The notes: generated from the letters alone by a model not told the origin. DNA of 64,000 nt from Nocardia asteroides (GCA_019930625.1 CP082844.1:5084001-5148000), one strand, 5' to 3'; shown: positions 8,657-17,707, counted from the stretch's first letter. Program-made: numbers and translations.

Positions 8657-9553
8657 GTGGCGGCTCGGCAGGCGAAGCGCGGTAGAAAATGGATTCAAGC
8701 GGAGATCGAACGGCTCGATCCCGCGGTGGACAGCGAGCGAATCGTGCGGTTGACGAGCTGTCAGCTGGTGCCGAGGAGCCTGCTCGTGGTGCACCTGTTC
8801 TATACAGTCGGTTTCGTGCGCTTCGCCGGGCCGCCCGCGTCGGCGGTCTCGGTGGACCGCAACGGCACCGGGATGCTCTACGAGCAAGGTATCCGACGCG
8901 CCGATGAGACCATGTTTCACCTGTTCTCCTGGATCGACGACGGCGTTTCGAGCCCTGTGACCGGCCAGAGCCTGGACTATGTCCGGAATTGGCATTCCAC
9001 CGTCGCCCGGAACTGGCCCATGCCGTTGCACACTTTTCAGCACAGCGCCGCGGTGTTCACGCTCATCTACGATCGGCTGTTGCGGCAGGTCGCGGGTGCG
9101 CCAGGGCTCAGCGAGAAGGAGCGCCGCGCCCAGCTCGTCCACTGGCGCGAGGTCTCGGCACGGCTCGGCGTCGCCGATATTCCGCAGACCTGGCACGACA
9201 TGCAAGAGTTTCTCCACTCCTACGAGCACGGCCCGGATTTCGCCTGCTCCGAGGCCGGGCAGCGGTTGGCGAATGCGCTCATCGATCAGTTCGCCACGCG
9301 GTGGTTTCCACGGCCGCTGCGCTGGTTCGGACGCTGGCTGGCGCTGGCGCTGTCGGAAGAACACGTGATCGAAAGCCTCGGAATCCCACAACCGCCCGCA
9401 GCCTTCAGCTACGCGGCGCGTCATATCACCCGGGTCGCGGTCTTCGCGATTCGACATGTCTTGCCGGACCCGCGTGAGGTGTTCCGGCTCAGCGAAATCG
9501 TCGCCCACCACAGGAAATCCGCGCTGCGGGGGCCGACCGTGGTAGCGAGCTGA
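8657..9553 (+). CDS. DUF2236 (MpaB/rubber-oxygenase-like) family protein
   Basis: About 298 residues. The region QHSAAVFTLIYDRLL followed by HWREVSARLGVADIPQTW and MQEFLHSYE is the hallmark of the DUF2236/MpaB family, which includes heme b-dependent latex-clearing oxygenase. Most bacterial members have no assigned substrate. The start is taken as GTG 8657, with AGGTGG seven bases upstream; an upstream GTG at 8639 would place the start codon inside the palindromic operator. Tight control by a TetR repressor is inferred from that operator. It is followed 17 bases later by the saccharopine-dehydrogenase-like gene, so they may be co-transcribed. Confidence 0.75.
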   Translation: MAARQAKRGRKWIQAEIERLDPAVDSERIVRLTSCQLVPRSLLVVHLFYTVGFVRFAGPPASAVSVDRNGTGMLYEQGIRRADETMFHLFSWIDDGVSSPVTGQSLDYVRNWHSTVARNWPMPLHTFQHSAAVFTLIYDRLLRQVAGAPGLSEKERRAQLVHWREVSARLGVADIPQTWHDMQEFLHSYEHGPDFACSEAGQRLANALIDQFATRWFPRPLRWFGRWLALALSEEHVIESLGIPQPPAAFSYAARHITRVAVFAIRHVLPDPREVFRLSEIVAHHRKSALRGPTVVAS

Positions 9554-9570
9554 CGGTGCTTTCTCAGCAT

Positions 9571-10785
9571 ATGGTGGTGGTTGTGAGAAACGTGTTGGTA
9601 CTGGGTGGGTACGGCGCTGTCGGTGTCCATCTGATGGCCGAATTGCGCGCGAGGGGAGTGCACGCGATCGCGGCCGGACGCGACCCTGCCCGCGCGGACC
9701 GGACGGTGGACTCGACCGAACCTGATCTGCGCTCCTATCGCGCCGCTCTGGCGAGTATCGATGTGGTGGTCAATGCGTCCGGTGCCGAGAATCCTCGGCT
9801 CGCCGAAATCGCAGGCACACATGGAATCCCATTCGTAGACGTCACAGCCTCGACGGAATATGTCGCCGCGCTGGAACGGCTCGCGCCTGCGGCCGCGGTG
9901 GTCGTCGATGTGGGGCTCGCGCCCGGGTTGACGAACCTGCTCGCTGCCGCCGTGCATCGCGCTTCGCCCGGACCGATCGATCTGGTGGTGCTGCTGGGGG
10001 CGGGGGAGCGGCATGGGGCGGCCGCGACGGAATGGACATATCGGTTGCTGGGCAATTATTTTCACGATGGCGAGCGAATGGTCCGCAACTACACGGATCC
10101 GAAAACGTTCGACCTTCCCGGACAACGCCGTCGACGACTGTATCGGGTCGATTTCTCGGATCAGCACTCGTTGGGTCGCGACCTGGGGGTGCAGGTCAGG
10201 ACGTACTTCGGTGTCGACTCGACGGTCGCCACCGCGGCGTTGGCCGTCCTGACCTGGCTGCCCGGAGCTTCCCGCGTGCCACGGCGGCTCCATCTGCCTG
10301 GCGCCGAAGATTGGCTCGTCCTCGCCCGCGGCCGCCACGGTGTGACGAGGTGGGCGCAAGGGCGAAAGCAATCCCGCGCTACCGCCGTCATCGCGGCGGC
10401 CGCCGTCGAGGTGGTGACCCAGCTATCGCCGGGAGTTCATCACCTCCACCGGGTCCTCGACCTCGAGGACGTGCCGACCGCGCGTGGAATCGCCATGGGC
10501 GCCACCGGCGACCGCACGCTTCGCACGATCGGATCGGTCGAGCCTGTGCAAGGCCAGCGCGCCGACCGCGCCGACCGCGCCGAGACCGACCCAGACCGCC
10601 CACTCGACTCCCGCGGCGTGGGCGGCGCCGACCACCGCGCCGGTGGCGAGGTTGCCGCCCAGGATGCCGACGCCGACGACAGTGTTGTAGAAACCGTAAT
10701 GCGTGGCGACCAGCTTGCCCTCGGCCAGCGATACGACGGTGTCCATCTCGAAGGGGAACACCGCCGCCGTCCCGATCGCCAGTAG
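9571..10785 (+). CDS. Saccharopine dehydrogenase-like NAD(P)-binding protein with extended C-terminus
   Basis: The N-terminus is a Rossmann fold (NVLVLGGYGAVG, then AGRDPARADRTVD), followed by DVVVNASGAENPRLAEIA and ASTEYVAALERLAP, as in the saccharopine dehydrogenase/reductase superfamily. The family-like part seems to end around [14 protein letters not shown] (about 10460). The frame has no stop until 10785, so the predicted protein (about 404 residues) gains roughly 110 residues of Arg/Asp/Ala-rich sequence lying antisense to the C-terminal part of the converging MFS gene. That tail is probably an accident of a lost stop codon. GTG 9556 and GTG 9583 are alternative starts. Confidence 0.75.
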   Translation: MVVVVRNVLVLGGYGAVGVHLMAELRARGVHAIAAGRDPARADRTVDSTEPDLRSYRAALASIDVVVNASGAENPRLAEIAGTHGIPFVDVTASTEYVAALERLAPAAAVVVDVGLAPGLTNLLAAAVHRASPGPIDLVVLLGAGERHGAAATEWTYRLLGNYFHDGERMVRNYTDPKTFDLPGQRRRRLYRVDFSDQHSLGRDLGVQVRTYFGVDSTVATAALAVLTWLPGASRVPRRLHLPGAEDWLVLARGRHGVTRWAQGRKQSRATAVIAAAAVEVVTQLSPGVHHLHRVLDLEDVPTARGIAMGATGDRTLRTIGSVEPVQGQRADRADRAETDPDRPLDSRGVGGADHRAGGEVAAQDADADDSVVETVMRGDQLALGQRYDGVHLEGEHRRRPDRQ

Positions 10786-11742
10786 CGCCGCCGTCACCAG
10801 GAGCGCGGCCACGGCCGCGACCACGCCGAACCGCTGGGGTCCGGGCACGATCGCCAGCGGCAGGAACGACACCGCCAGCACGCTCATGCCGACGACGAGG
10901 CTGCGGCCGGAGCTCCAGCGGGAGCGCAACCACGCGGTGATACGCAACTGTCCGGCCACCGCGACCACACCCGAGATCACGAACACCGCTGAGGTCAGGG
11001 CCTGTGATCGCGCGCCTGCCACGTAGCCCGCTTGCAACGGCAGCGCGAGATAGACTTGGAACGACAGCACATACGAGCCGATCATCGCCACTGCGAAGGC
11101 CACGAACCGGCGATTGGAGACGACGGTGCGCCAATCCTCGAGCACCGAGGTCTTTTCCGCCGGGAGCGCGGCGCGCCGGGTGGGTAGCGCGAACAACTGC
11201 GCGACCGTCAGCACCGCGAACACGGCCGCCGCCGCACCCGCCGTTACGCGGAAATCCAACGTCATCAGCAGGAGTCCGGCCAGTGGCCCGGCCAGAATGC
11301 CCGCCTGATAGAAGATGTTGAACACCGCGAACGCTTCCACCCGTCGTTCGCCGGTGTCGGCCGCGAGATACGCGCGGACGGCGGGATTGAACAGCGCTCC
11401 GGCGAAACCCGTTGCCGCCGAGGCGATCAGCAAACCCGGCAGCGACGTGGCGAACGCCAGCAGGGCGAAACCACCGGTGCGCAACAGGCATCCGGCCACG
11501 ATCAGCGGCTTGTAACCGAGCCGGTCGGCGAGCGTACCGCCGACGAGGAACATGCCCTGCTGGGAGAAGTTCCGCATACCCAGCACCAGCCCGACTGCCC
11601 ACGCGGCCAAGCCCAGTGGGCCGGCCAGGTAGCCGGCCAGATACGGCATCAACATGTAGAAGCCGAAATTGATGCCGAACTGATTGACCATCAGCAGCCG
11701 AGCGGCGAGATCGAAGCTGCGGAACTGCGTGAATCCCGTCAT
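10423..11742 (-). CDS. MFS transporter
   Basis: A 439-residue membrane protein with about twelve hydrophobic segments. It has the MFS loop 2-3 signature [17 protein letters not shown] and a preceding [13 protein letters not shown] segment resembling the DHA1 drug-efflux group. Its ATG overlaps the stop of the upstream PLP enzyme (ATGA, 11739-11742), so it is translationally coupled and likely exports that enzyme's product or a related amino acid; this link is inferred. The 3' 363 bases are overlapped by the converging gene on the other strand. Confidence 0.9.
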   Translation of the reverse strand: MTGFTQFRSFDLAARLLMVNQFGINFGFYMLMPYLAGYLAGPLGLAAWAVGLVLGMRNFSQQGMFLVGGTLADRLGYKPLIVAGCLLRTGGFALLAFATSLPGLLIASAATGFAGALFNPAVRAYLAADTGERRVEAFAVFNIFYQAGILAGPLAGLLLMTLDFRVTAGAAAAVFAVLTVAQLFALPTRRAALPAEKTSVLEDWRTVVSNRRFVAFAVAMIGSYVLSFQVYLALPLQAGYVAGARSQALTSAVFVISGVVAVAGQLRITAWLRSRWSSGRSLVVGMSVLAVSFLPLAIVPGPQRFGVVAAVAALLVTAALLAIGTAAVFPFEMDTVVSLAEGKLVATHYGFYNTVVGVGILGGNLATGAVVGAAHAAGVEWAVWVGLGAVGAVGALALHRLDRSDRAKRAVAGGAHGDSTRGRHVLEVEDPVEVMNSRR

Positions 11743-12866
11743 CGCGACTGCTTCCGTCCGAAGGTGGCAGCTCTCGGGTCCAGGACGCGGGTGCAGCGTG
11801 TCCAGGACCGCACGACCCGCTCGGCCGGGTGTCTGACGGTCTCCGGTTCGATCGGCGGATCGGCGTCCAACAAGCCCAGATCCTCGCAGTAGGAGTCGTT
11901 GTAGATCGTGTCGAAATAGCGGTGCGGCCCGTCGGGGAAGACGGCCGCGATCCGCGCCTCGGGGTCGTGGCCGCGGGCGGCCCATCCCGCCACCAGAGCG
12001 ACCGAACCCACGCTCCATCCGCCGCTGGCATGGTGGGTCGCGGCGAGCGTGCGGCACGCCCACACGGCTTCGGAGGGCGCGACCCAATGGACCTCGTCGA
12101 AGGCGGCGTAGTCGACGTTGCGTGGGTAGATGCTCGAGCCGAGGCCGCGCATCAGCCGCGTACCAGCCGGTTGCCCGAATATGGTGGATGCGATCGTATC
12201 GACGCCGATCAGCTTCAGATCGGGATTGAACCGGCGCAGGACCCGCGCCACCCCGGCCGAATGGCCGCCGGTGCCGACCGCGCATACCAGCACGTCGACT
12301 CCGCCGAGTTGTTCGATCAACTCGATGGCCAGCGATTCGTAGCCGTCGACATTGTCCGGGTTGCTGTACTGATCCGGGCACCACGCGCCGGGCTCGCCAT
12401 CGAGCAACTCCGCGACACGGACGCGGCGCGCCTCTTGCCAGCCGCCGGTCGGGTGCGGCTGGTCGACCACGTCGACTCGCGCCCCGTAGGCCGTGAGCAT
12501 CCGAGCGACAAGAGGCTCCAGACCGGAATCGGTGACCACGGTCACCGGATGGTGGTAGATCATCCCGGCCAGGGCCAACCCCATACCGAGGGTGCCGCTG
12601 GTGGACTCCACGATCCGCGCGCCGGGCGCCAGATCGCCGCGTTCCTTGGCCCGCCGCACCATATGCAGGGCGGGACGATCCTTCATCCCGCCCGGATTGA
12701 ATCCCTCGAGCTTGGCCCAGAATCCTCGGCCGGCCGGTGCCAGCGGCGCGCCGACCCACAACACGGGAGTGTTACCGACTAGCGCTCGGGGATGCCGCGC
12801 CGCGTCCGGGGCGGGCACCAGCGCTGCGGGCACCCCGGCGCGCTCATCGAGCACATACTTGTCCAT
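11739..12866 (-). CDS. PLP-dependent cysteine synthase-family enzyme
   Basis: A 375-residue fold-type II PLP enzyme. The Schiff-base lysine is in [14 protein letters not shown] (Lys62), the substrate loop is STSGTLGMG, and the phosphate-binding Gly loop is GTGGHSAG. Members make cysteine, cystathionine or beta-substituted alanines such as 2,3-diaminopropionate; the true reaction here cannot be told from sequence. It has an extra C-terminal stretch ([17 protein letters not shown]). It is coupled to the MFS exporter downstream, which argues for synthesis and export of a small amino acid rather than housekeeping cysteine synthesis. Confidence 0.85.
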   Translation of the reverse strand: MDKYVLDERAGVPAALVPAPDAARHPRALVGNTPVLWVGAPLAPAGRGFWAKLEGFNPGGMKDRPALHMVRRAKERGDLAPGARIVESTSGTLGMGLALAGMIYHHPVTVVTDSGLEPLVARMLTAYGARVDVVDQPHPTGGWQEARRVRVAELLDGEPGAWCPDQYSNPDNVDGYESLAIELIEQLGGVDVLVCAVGTGGHSAGVARVLRRFNPDLKLIGVDTIASTIFGQPAGTRLMRGLGSSIYPRNVDYAAFDEVHWVAPSEAVWACRTLAATHHASGGWSVGSVALVAGWAARGHDPEARIAAVFPDGPHRYFDTIYNDSYCEDLGLLDADPPIEPETVRHPAERVVRSWTRCTRVLDPRAATFGRKQSR

Positions 12867-12971
12867 GACCTTCGCTTTCCGTATCGAAACCGCCCCGTAG
12901 GGCGCAGACGTGCATCGGGAACAGACACCGGCCGACGCGGGGACGACACCCGCCGACCTGGCGCTGACCGA

Positions 12972-13415
12972 TCAGCGTCGGGCGATACAGAAGCGCGTCA
13001 GCAGTACTCTGCCGCTGACGACGGGAACGGCCGCGACGGGCGGACCGCGTACTCCGGCGGAACCCGCCCGGCCCACAATCGCGAGGACTACGACCGCGGC
13101 CAGCATCAATAGGAGCAACTGCGGCGGGGCGATACTGCCGCCCCCGGCCGGGAGCGCGGGTGTGATGGCGCAGTGGACTGCGTGCGGTACACCGTGACGG
13201 TGCGTCGCGTCGGTGCTGACGTCCGAGTGGTAGTCCAGCGCCGAAACCACGGCCGCCGGGATCGGAGTCACGGCCGCATGGACGTGCCGCGCGACCGTGG
13301 AGGAGTGGTCATCGGCATCCAGCAGCGTGCAGTGCAGCAACGGCGCCATGAGCAGCGCCGCGGCAAGCATCGCCAGCGTCAAGCCGCTGGGCCGCAACCA
13401 TCCGATGAGTTTCAC
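12972..13415 (-). CDS. LpqS-family copper-responsive membrane protein
   Basis: About 147 residues with an N-terminal membrane/signal segment (LTLAMLAAALLMAPLL), a His-rich middle (ARHVHAAV, then THRHGVPHAVHC) and a second membrane segment. The C-terminal end LLTRFCIARR matches the conserved end of mycobacterial LpqS (LLTRFCLARR as I recall it). LpqS in M. tuberculosis belongs to the copper-induced RicR regulon. The start is taken as GTG 13415, with AGGGTGG eight bases upstream; the frame is open to 13475. A CsoR/RicR-like palindrome lies about 160 bases upstream. Role in periplasmic copper handling is inferred. Confidence 0.75.
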   Translation of the reverse strand: MKLIGWLRPSGLTLAMLAAALLMAPLLHCTLLDADDHSSTVARHVHAAVTPIPAAVVSALDYHSDVSTDATHRHGVPHAVHCAITPALPAGGGSIAPPQLLLLMLAAVVVLAIVGRAGSAGVRGPPVAAVPVVSGRVLLTRFCIARR

Positions 13416-13572
13416 TGTGGAATCCACCCTAGCGACGAGATTTCGATGCGAAAGCTTGCGGGCGCCGGAAAGCATCCCGTTCGAGTGGGACGGTGAGGCG
13501 GGCGCGTGGCACTCGGCCGACCAGACATCTGCGGCAATGCGATCCTTCCGGGCAGCTGAATCGCTAGGTACG

Positions 13573-13589
13573 ATACCACCCTAGGGTAT
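13573..13589. promoter_or_regulatory. CsoR/RicR-like copper operator
   Basis: ATACCACCCTAGGGTAT is an inverted repeat with ATACC/GGTAT ends around a perfect ACCCTAGGGT core. G/C-tract palindromes flanked by AT-rich ends are typical of CsoR-family sites. Its position upstream of an LpqS-family gene supports a copper-derepressed promoter. I did not see another gene on the plus side that it would serve. Confidence 0.6.
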
Positions 13590-13734
13590 TAGGGCGGAGT
13601 CACCGCGCCCCTGTCGCCTCGATCCGGACCGAGACCAGAGGACTTCACTGGCACGCCCGGCCGGAAGATCGTCAGCACGTTGACGCTGACAGTCACCCCT
13701 CGGCCCGGAATCTCGGCCCACCCCGGGCTGGGCT

Positions 13735-13769
13735 ACTCACCGCCTCCGGCAGCCCCGGAGGCGGCGAGT
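13735..13769 (-). terminator. Hairpin after ridA-like gene
   Basis: CCGCCTCCGG (13740-13749) and CCGGAGGCGG (13755-13764) form a 10-bp stem with a 5-base loop, extended by ACTC/GAGT outside one mismatch. It lies just past the stop codon of the RidA-family gene. There is no T-run, as is common for actinobacterial hairpin terminators. Confidence 0.6.
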
Positions 13770-13774
13770 CGGCA

Positions 13775-14176
13775 TCACTCGACGGCGGTTGCCTCGAGTT
13801 CGACCATCTGGCCGGGGATCGCCAGTCGTGTGATCCCCAGCATCGTGGTAGTCGGTGCCACTTCGGAAGCCGCCAACCGCGACGCCAGCACGCCGTAGTG
13901 CTGGAAGAGCAGATCGACGTCGGTGGTGTAGACGTTGAGCCGGACGAGGTTCGCCAGGGACATGCCGGCCTTTCCGAGCACGGCCTCCACGTTGTCCAGG
14001 CTCAGCGTCAACTGCGCTGCCATGTCACCGGCATGCTGGGGTTTGCCGTCACCGCTCATCGCGGTCTGCCCGGAGCAGTACAGGGTCCGGGTGTGCCCGC
14101 AGACGAGCTCACCTTGGTTGAATCCCATCTGCACCGACCATGTCACCGGGTTGACTGCCGTTCGTTCCGCTACCAC
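13775..14176 (-). CDS. RidA family protein
   Basis: A 133-residue protein with the YjgF/YER057c/UK114 pattern: LYCSGQTAMSGDGKPQHAGD, then NVEAVLGKAGMSLANLVRLNVYTTD. RidA deaminates reactive enamine/imine intermediates; divergent members have other hydrolytic roles. GTG 14176 was chosen because GGAG lies five bases upstream; the frame runs on upstream without support. It is divergent from a WYL regulator across a 130-base intergenic region with a 7-bp inverted repeat, the usual arrangement in which the regulator controls both genes. Confidence 0.85.
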   Translation of the reverse strand: MVAERTAVNPVTWSVQMGFNQGELVCGHTRTLYCSGQTAMSGDGKPQHAGDMAAQLTLSLDNVEAVLGKAGMSLANLVRLNVYTTDVDLLFQHYGVLASRLAASEVAPTTTMLGITRLAIPGQMVELEATAVE

Positions 14177-14266
14177 ATCAGCTCCATTCGATTCGTTGAA
14201 GTACGTACGTCCATCGGCCCGATAGCCGCTGTCTGTGACGCCGTGGTGGTAAGCCTCGCAACGAAT

Positions 14267-14285
14267 CACGACATCCTGTGTCGTG
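14267..14285. promoter_or_regulatory. Inverted repeat between ridA-like and WYL regulator genes
   Basis: CACGACA (14267-14273) and TGTCGTG (14279-14285) form a perfect 7-bp inverted repeat with a 5-base spacer. It lies 20 bases before the start codon of the plus-strand regulator and about 90 bases before the minus-strand gene. Likely binding site of the adjacent regulator, by position. Confidence 0.55.
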
Positions 14286-14305
14286 TATTCCGCTAAAGTT
14301 TTCGC

Positions 14306-15280
14306 ATGCGCGCCGACCGTCTGGTCTCGCTGGTGCTGCTGCTGCGCCGGCACGGTCGGTTGTCCGCGACCACGCTGGCCCGCGAACTGGAGGTTTCCAC
14401 CCGCACGGTGCTGCGCGACATCGAGGCGCTGTCCGCGGCAGGCGTGCCGGTCTACGCCGAGCGCGGCAGGCACGGCGGTTTCGCATTGTTACCCGGTTTC
14501 CAGACCGAGCTCACCGGACTGAATCACGACGAGGCGCTGGCCCTGCTGGTCGCCGGGTCACGGCGCGGCGCGCAGGCATTCGGCCTGGGCTCGGCGCTCG
14601 CTTCGGCCATGCGCAAGCTGGTCGACGCGCTACCGGAAAGCTATCGCGCCACCGCGACCGGCGCGGCCCAGCGATTGCTGATCGATCCGGAGACCGACCT
14701 CTTCTCGCGCCGGTTGGTCGCTGAGCAGGTGTCCGACGCCGTAGTGGCCGAGATCCGGCGCGCGGTCCTCGCCGGGCACAAGCTGCGCATCCACTACGCG
14801 GCTGTGGATCAGACTCCGGAGTGGCGCACGGTGGACCCGATCGGTCTGGTCACCGTTCGCGACCAGGGCTATTTGCTGGCAACAAGATCGGGGGCGGACC
14901 GCACCTATCGGCTGTCGCGGGTGTTGGCCGCCGAGGAACTGCCCGATCCCGCACAGCGACCGGACCGGGTGGATCTGGACCGGGCCTGGCGGGAACGCAG
15001 CACGCGTTTCCGGACCGGCGGCGACCAAGCCACCGTGCTGGTCCGGGTGCACCCGGCGGGACGGGAAGAGCTGGTGAGCACCGCGCTGGCCGTCCGCGCC
15101 GAAGACGCCGACGCGGACGGCTGGTTGCGGCTGGAGGTGACCTTCCAAGATCCCAGACACGCCGAGTGGGCGCTGTGGCAGCTCGCCACGGACGCGGAAG
15201 CCCTTGCCCCGCAGTGGTTACGCGCCTGCCTGCGCGACCGCGCCGTCGCGATCGCCACCCGCTACGGAGTGTCGGTCTGA
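14306..15280 (+). CDS. HTH/WYL-domain (YafY-type) transcriptional regulator
   Basis: A 324-residue regulator. The N-terminal HTH reads RLVSLVLLLRRHGRLSATTL, then VSTRTVLRDIEALSAAGVPVY, as in DeoR-like HTH_11 domains. A WYL domain follows (LRIHYAAV, then RTVDPIGLVTVRDQGYLLAT), and a C-terminal WCX extension reads RVHPAGREELV and WLRLEVTF. WYL domains bind small ligands or nucleic acid. It is divergent from the RidA-family gene and probably controls it. A second, separate WYL regulator occurs at 43857. Confidence 0.9.
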   Translation: MRADRLVSLVLLLRRHGRLSATTLARELEVSTRTVLRDIEALSAAGVPVYAERGRHGGFALLPGFQTELTGLNHDEALALLVAGSRRGAQAFGLGSALASAMRKLVDALPESYRATATGAAQRLLIDPETDLFSRRLVAEQVSDAVVAEIRRAVLAGHKLRIHYAAVDQTPEWRTVDPIGLVTVRDQGYLLATRSGADRTYRLSRVLAAEELPDPAQRPDRVDLDRAWRERSTRFRTGGDQATVLVRVHPAGREELVSTALAVRAEDADADGWLRLEVTFQDPRHAEWALWQLATDAEALAPQWLRACLRDRAVAIATRYGVSV

Positions 15281-15469
15281 CAGTTGCCGCCTGCTGCGGC
15301 CAGCTGCCCAAGCCGACAAGGGCTGGCCGGGCTCGCCGCAGTCCGGCCTCTCCCAGCGGCACCTACCCACCGTGGGCAGAGGTGCCCAGCTGTTCCGCAG
15401 ACGCTCACCGGTTTGGAAGCTCCTCCAGGAGGCATTACCCCTGCGAACAAGCTCGACAAGGAGGTTCAG

Positions 15470-16033
15470 ATGTCGGCTGCAGTATGGGCAATCATCGTCG
15501 TCATCGCCATTGTCGTCGTCGCGGCCCTTGTCGCGTTCGTGGTGTGGCCTGCGCTGCGCAGACAGCGATTACGCCGCAAGTTCGGCCTCGAGTACGACCG
15601 GACGGTCCGGGAACACGAGGACCGCAAGGCCGCCGAGCGCGAACTCGCCGAACGCGAACGCAGGCACGCACAACTGCGGTTACGCGAACTATCCGACGAC
15701 GAGAAGCGGGTCTACACCACCCGCTGGGTAGAGGTGCAGGAGCGATTCATCGACGACCCCGCCGGGGCGCTGACGGAAGCCGACCGCCTCGTCATCACGA
15801 TCATGGCCGAGCGCGGCTATCCCACGGAGAACTACGAGCAGCAGATCGCCGATCTTTCCGTAGAGCACGCCGCGCCGCTGGGCCACTATCGCGCCGCGCA
15901 CGAAATCGCGACGCGACCCACGGGCACCGCGGTGTCCACCGAAGACCGGCGCACGGCCATCGTGCACTACCGGGAACTGTTCGAAGACCTGCTCGGCGTG
16001 GCCGGCAAGGAGAGCAAGGGCGTGAAATCATGA
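15470..16033 (+). CDS. Membrane-anchored hypothetical protein with coiled-coil
   Basis: A 187-residue protein. A strongly hydrophobic N-terminal helix (residues 5-27) is followed by a basic, Arg/Glu-rich segment likely to form a coiled coil (REHEDRKAAERELAERERR). Next comes a soluble domain, VYTTRWVEVQERFIDDPAGA, then LTEADRLVITIMAERGYP. AGGAGG lies just upstream of ATG 15470. The soluble domain resembles the C-terminal half of the next gene, which shares a WxEVQxxFxDDPxxA pattern, so the pair probably arose by duplication. The next gene starts inside this stop codon (ATGA). Function unknown. Confidence 0.8.
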   Translation: MSAAVWAIIVVIAIVVVAALVAFVVWPALRRQRLRRKFGLEYDRTVREHEDRKAAERELAERERRHAQLRLRELSDDEKRVYTTRWVEVQERFIDDPAGALTEADRLVITIMAERGYPTENYEQQIADLSVEHAAPLGHYRAAHEIATRPTGTAVSTEDRRTAIVHYRELFEDLLGVAGKESKGVKS

Positions 16034-16740
16034 GCACCGAGTCCGAGCGGCGATTCCCCGGCGACGGCACGCGAAACGAGTCGGCGACCACGGCGGGCAC
16101 CGGCGCCGACTACGACAGGTACGGCGCGGGAACTCCCGAGACGGGCCGTCGCCCCGAGACCGACGCCGAGCGGGTCGGTGAACCAGGAGCGGTATCGCAC
16201 GGCGGCGAGCGGAGTGCGGACCCCGACGTGGTCGGTTCCGGAGGCGAGCGGCGTGCAGGCGATGAGGTCGAGGCAGACCGCCCCGCTCACGCAGCCGATC
16301 GATCGGACGCAGTGCACGCGAACGCTCGGGCAGGGGAGTCCGCAACCGACACCCAGCGCGGGGAACCCATCGACGGCACGGGGGTAGGCAACGCCGTGCC
16401 ATCCGAGTCCCGGGACTCGGTGCCGGGAGCCGGCGTCGGGCCGAGCGCCGCTCCCGTGGCAGGCGATCAGCCCGCTCCGCTGTTCGCCGAAGCCGATTTC
16501 GATCGCCTGCGCACTCAGTGGCGGGAGGTCCAAGTCACCTTCGTCGACGATCCCGGGGCTGCCGTCGCACGCGCCGACGACTTGGTCAACGACGCCATCG
16601 AGCAGATGATCGCCACCTACCAGCAGCGCAAGCGCGAACTGGACGAGCGGCGCGGCGACACGGCGGACACCGAGAACCTCCGGCAGGTGCTGCGCGGCTA
16701 CCGGGCGTTCTTCGATCAGTTGCTCTCGACCGGCGCCTAG
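16030..16740 (+). CDS. Hypothetical protein, disordered N-terminus, paralogous to upstream gene
   Basis: A 236-residue protein. The first 150 residues are low-complexity and rich in Gly, Glu, Asp, Ala and Arg, probably disordered. The C-terminal 85 residues hold the domain shared with the upstream protein: RTQWREVQVTFVDDPGAAVA, then RADDLVNDAIEQMIATY, then RQVLRGYRAFFDQLLS. Unlike its neighbour it lacks a membrane helix. Translation is coupled to the upstream gene (ATGA). The two may form a membrane-linked complex; this is inferred from coupling and paralogy. The PlsC-like acyltransferase follows 13 bases later. Confidence 0.75.
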   Translation: MSTESERRFPGDGTRNESATTAGTGADYDRYGAGTPETGRRPETDAERVGEPGAVSHGGERSADPDVVGSGGERRAGDEVEADRPAHAADRSDAVHANARAGESATDTQRGEPIDGTGVGNAVPSESRDSVPGAGVGPSAAPVAGDQPAPLFAEADFDRLRTQWREVQVTFVDDPGAAVARADDLVNDAIEQMIATYQQRKRELDERRGDTADTENLRQVLRGYRAFFDQLLSTGA

Positions 16741-16753
16741 CCGGAGCGAACCC

Positions 16754-17629
16754 ATGAGTGTCTTCGGATTGGTCACCGGCACGGTCGACCAAGCGACGGA
16801 TTGGGTCGCCCAGCAGGTGAAGGCGCGGATCCCGTCCGCCGATCCCGCCGACCGCGACCCGGAATTCATCGGCGACACCATGGGTTTGGCCTGGCTGTTC
16901 GCGCGCCTCTACTTCCGGGCGGAGGTGCGCGGCCTGGAGCGGATACCCGAGGAAGGGCCGATGTTGCTGGTGGCGAACCACTCCGGCGGCAACGTGTCGC
17001 CGGAGGTCATGGTGACCACCCTGGCGTTCGTCCGCCGTTTCGGCCCGCAGCGGCCCTTCTTCCAGCTTGCCCACGACATGGTGATGGCCTACCCGGTGAT
17101 CGGCTCGTTGCTGCGCCGCTTCGGTACGGTGAACGCCGACGCGGCCAACGCCGCGCGAGCACTGCGCGACGGCGCGGCGGTGCTGGTCTATCCCGGCGGC
17201 GACTGGGAGGTGCACCGCCCGACCTGGGAGGAGGACCGGATCGACTTCGCCGGTCGTACCGGTTTTCTCCGCCTGGCCTGGGACGAGCGGGTCCCGATCG
17301 TGCCGGTGGTGAATATCGGTGCGCAGCAGAGTCAGCTGGTACTCACCCGTGGGGACCGGATCGCACGCCTGCTTCGGCTGGACCGGATGCTGCGGCTGAA
17401 GGTCTTCCCGATCTCGCTCGCACTCCCATGGGGGCTCGACGTAGGAGATCTCGCCGGTCATCTGCCGTTGCCCAGCAAGATCACCGTCGAGTTCCTGGAC
17501 CCGATCGACCTGCGGGCGGCCTTGGGTCCGGAACTCCATCTGGAGCAGGCCTACCAGTTCGTCACCGGAACCATGCAACGGGCGCTGACCAAGCTCGATG
17601 ACGAGCGGACCCTGCCGATCGTCGGCTGA
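16754..17629 (+). CDS. PlsC-like acyltransferase
   Basis: A 291-residue protein of the lysophospholipid/glycerolipid acyltransferase superfamily. The catalytic region reads LLVANHSGGNVSPEVM, where NHSGGN replaces the usual NHxxxxD. The downstream block is LVYPGGDWEVHRPTWEEDRI, then GFLRLAWDERVPIVPVV, matching motifs II-IV. The HxxxxD variation resembles diacylglycerol-acyltransferase-like actinobacterial members. GGAGCG lies eight bases upstream of the ATG. It follows the two paralogous envelope proteins closely and is probably in their operon, pointing to an envelope-lipid role (inferred). Confidence 0.82.
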   Translation: MSVFGLVTGTVDQATDWVAQQVKARIPSADPADRDPEFIGDTMGLAWLFARLYFRAEVRGLERIPEEGPMLLVANHSGGNVSPEVMVTTLAFVRRFGPQRPFFQLAHDMVMAYPVIGSLLRRFGTVNADAANAARALRDGAAVLVYPGGDWEVHRPTWEEDRIDFAGRTGFLRLAWDERVPIVPVVNIGAQQSQLVLTRGDRIARLLRLDRMLRLKVFPISLALPWGLDVGDLAGHLPLPSKITVEFLDPIDLRAALGPELHLEQAYQFVTGTMQRALTKLDDERTLPIVG

Positions 17630-17707
17630 CCGCCGTTTGCGCCCGAAGCCGGCCCCTTTTATGGTACCGTTCGTAACATATATTCGTTCGTGTGATGGAG
17701 GTCTCCC

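Noticed and set aside
10423..12759. Minus-strand open frame of 778 codons
   Set aside because: Only its last 439 codons are the MFS gene; the first part is an alternate frame of the PLP enzyme gene.
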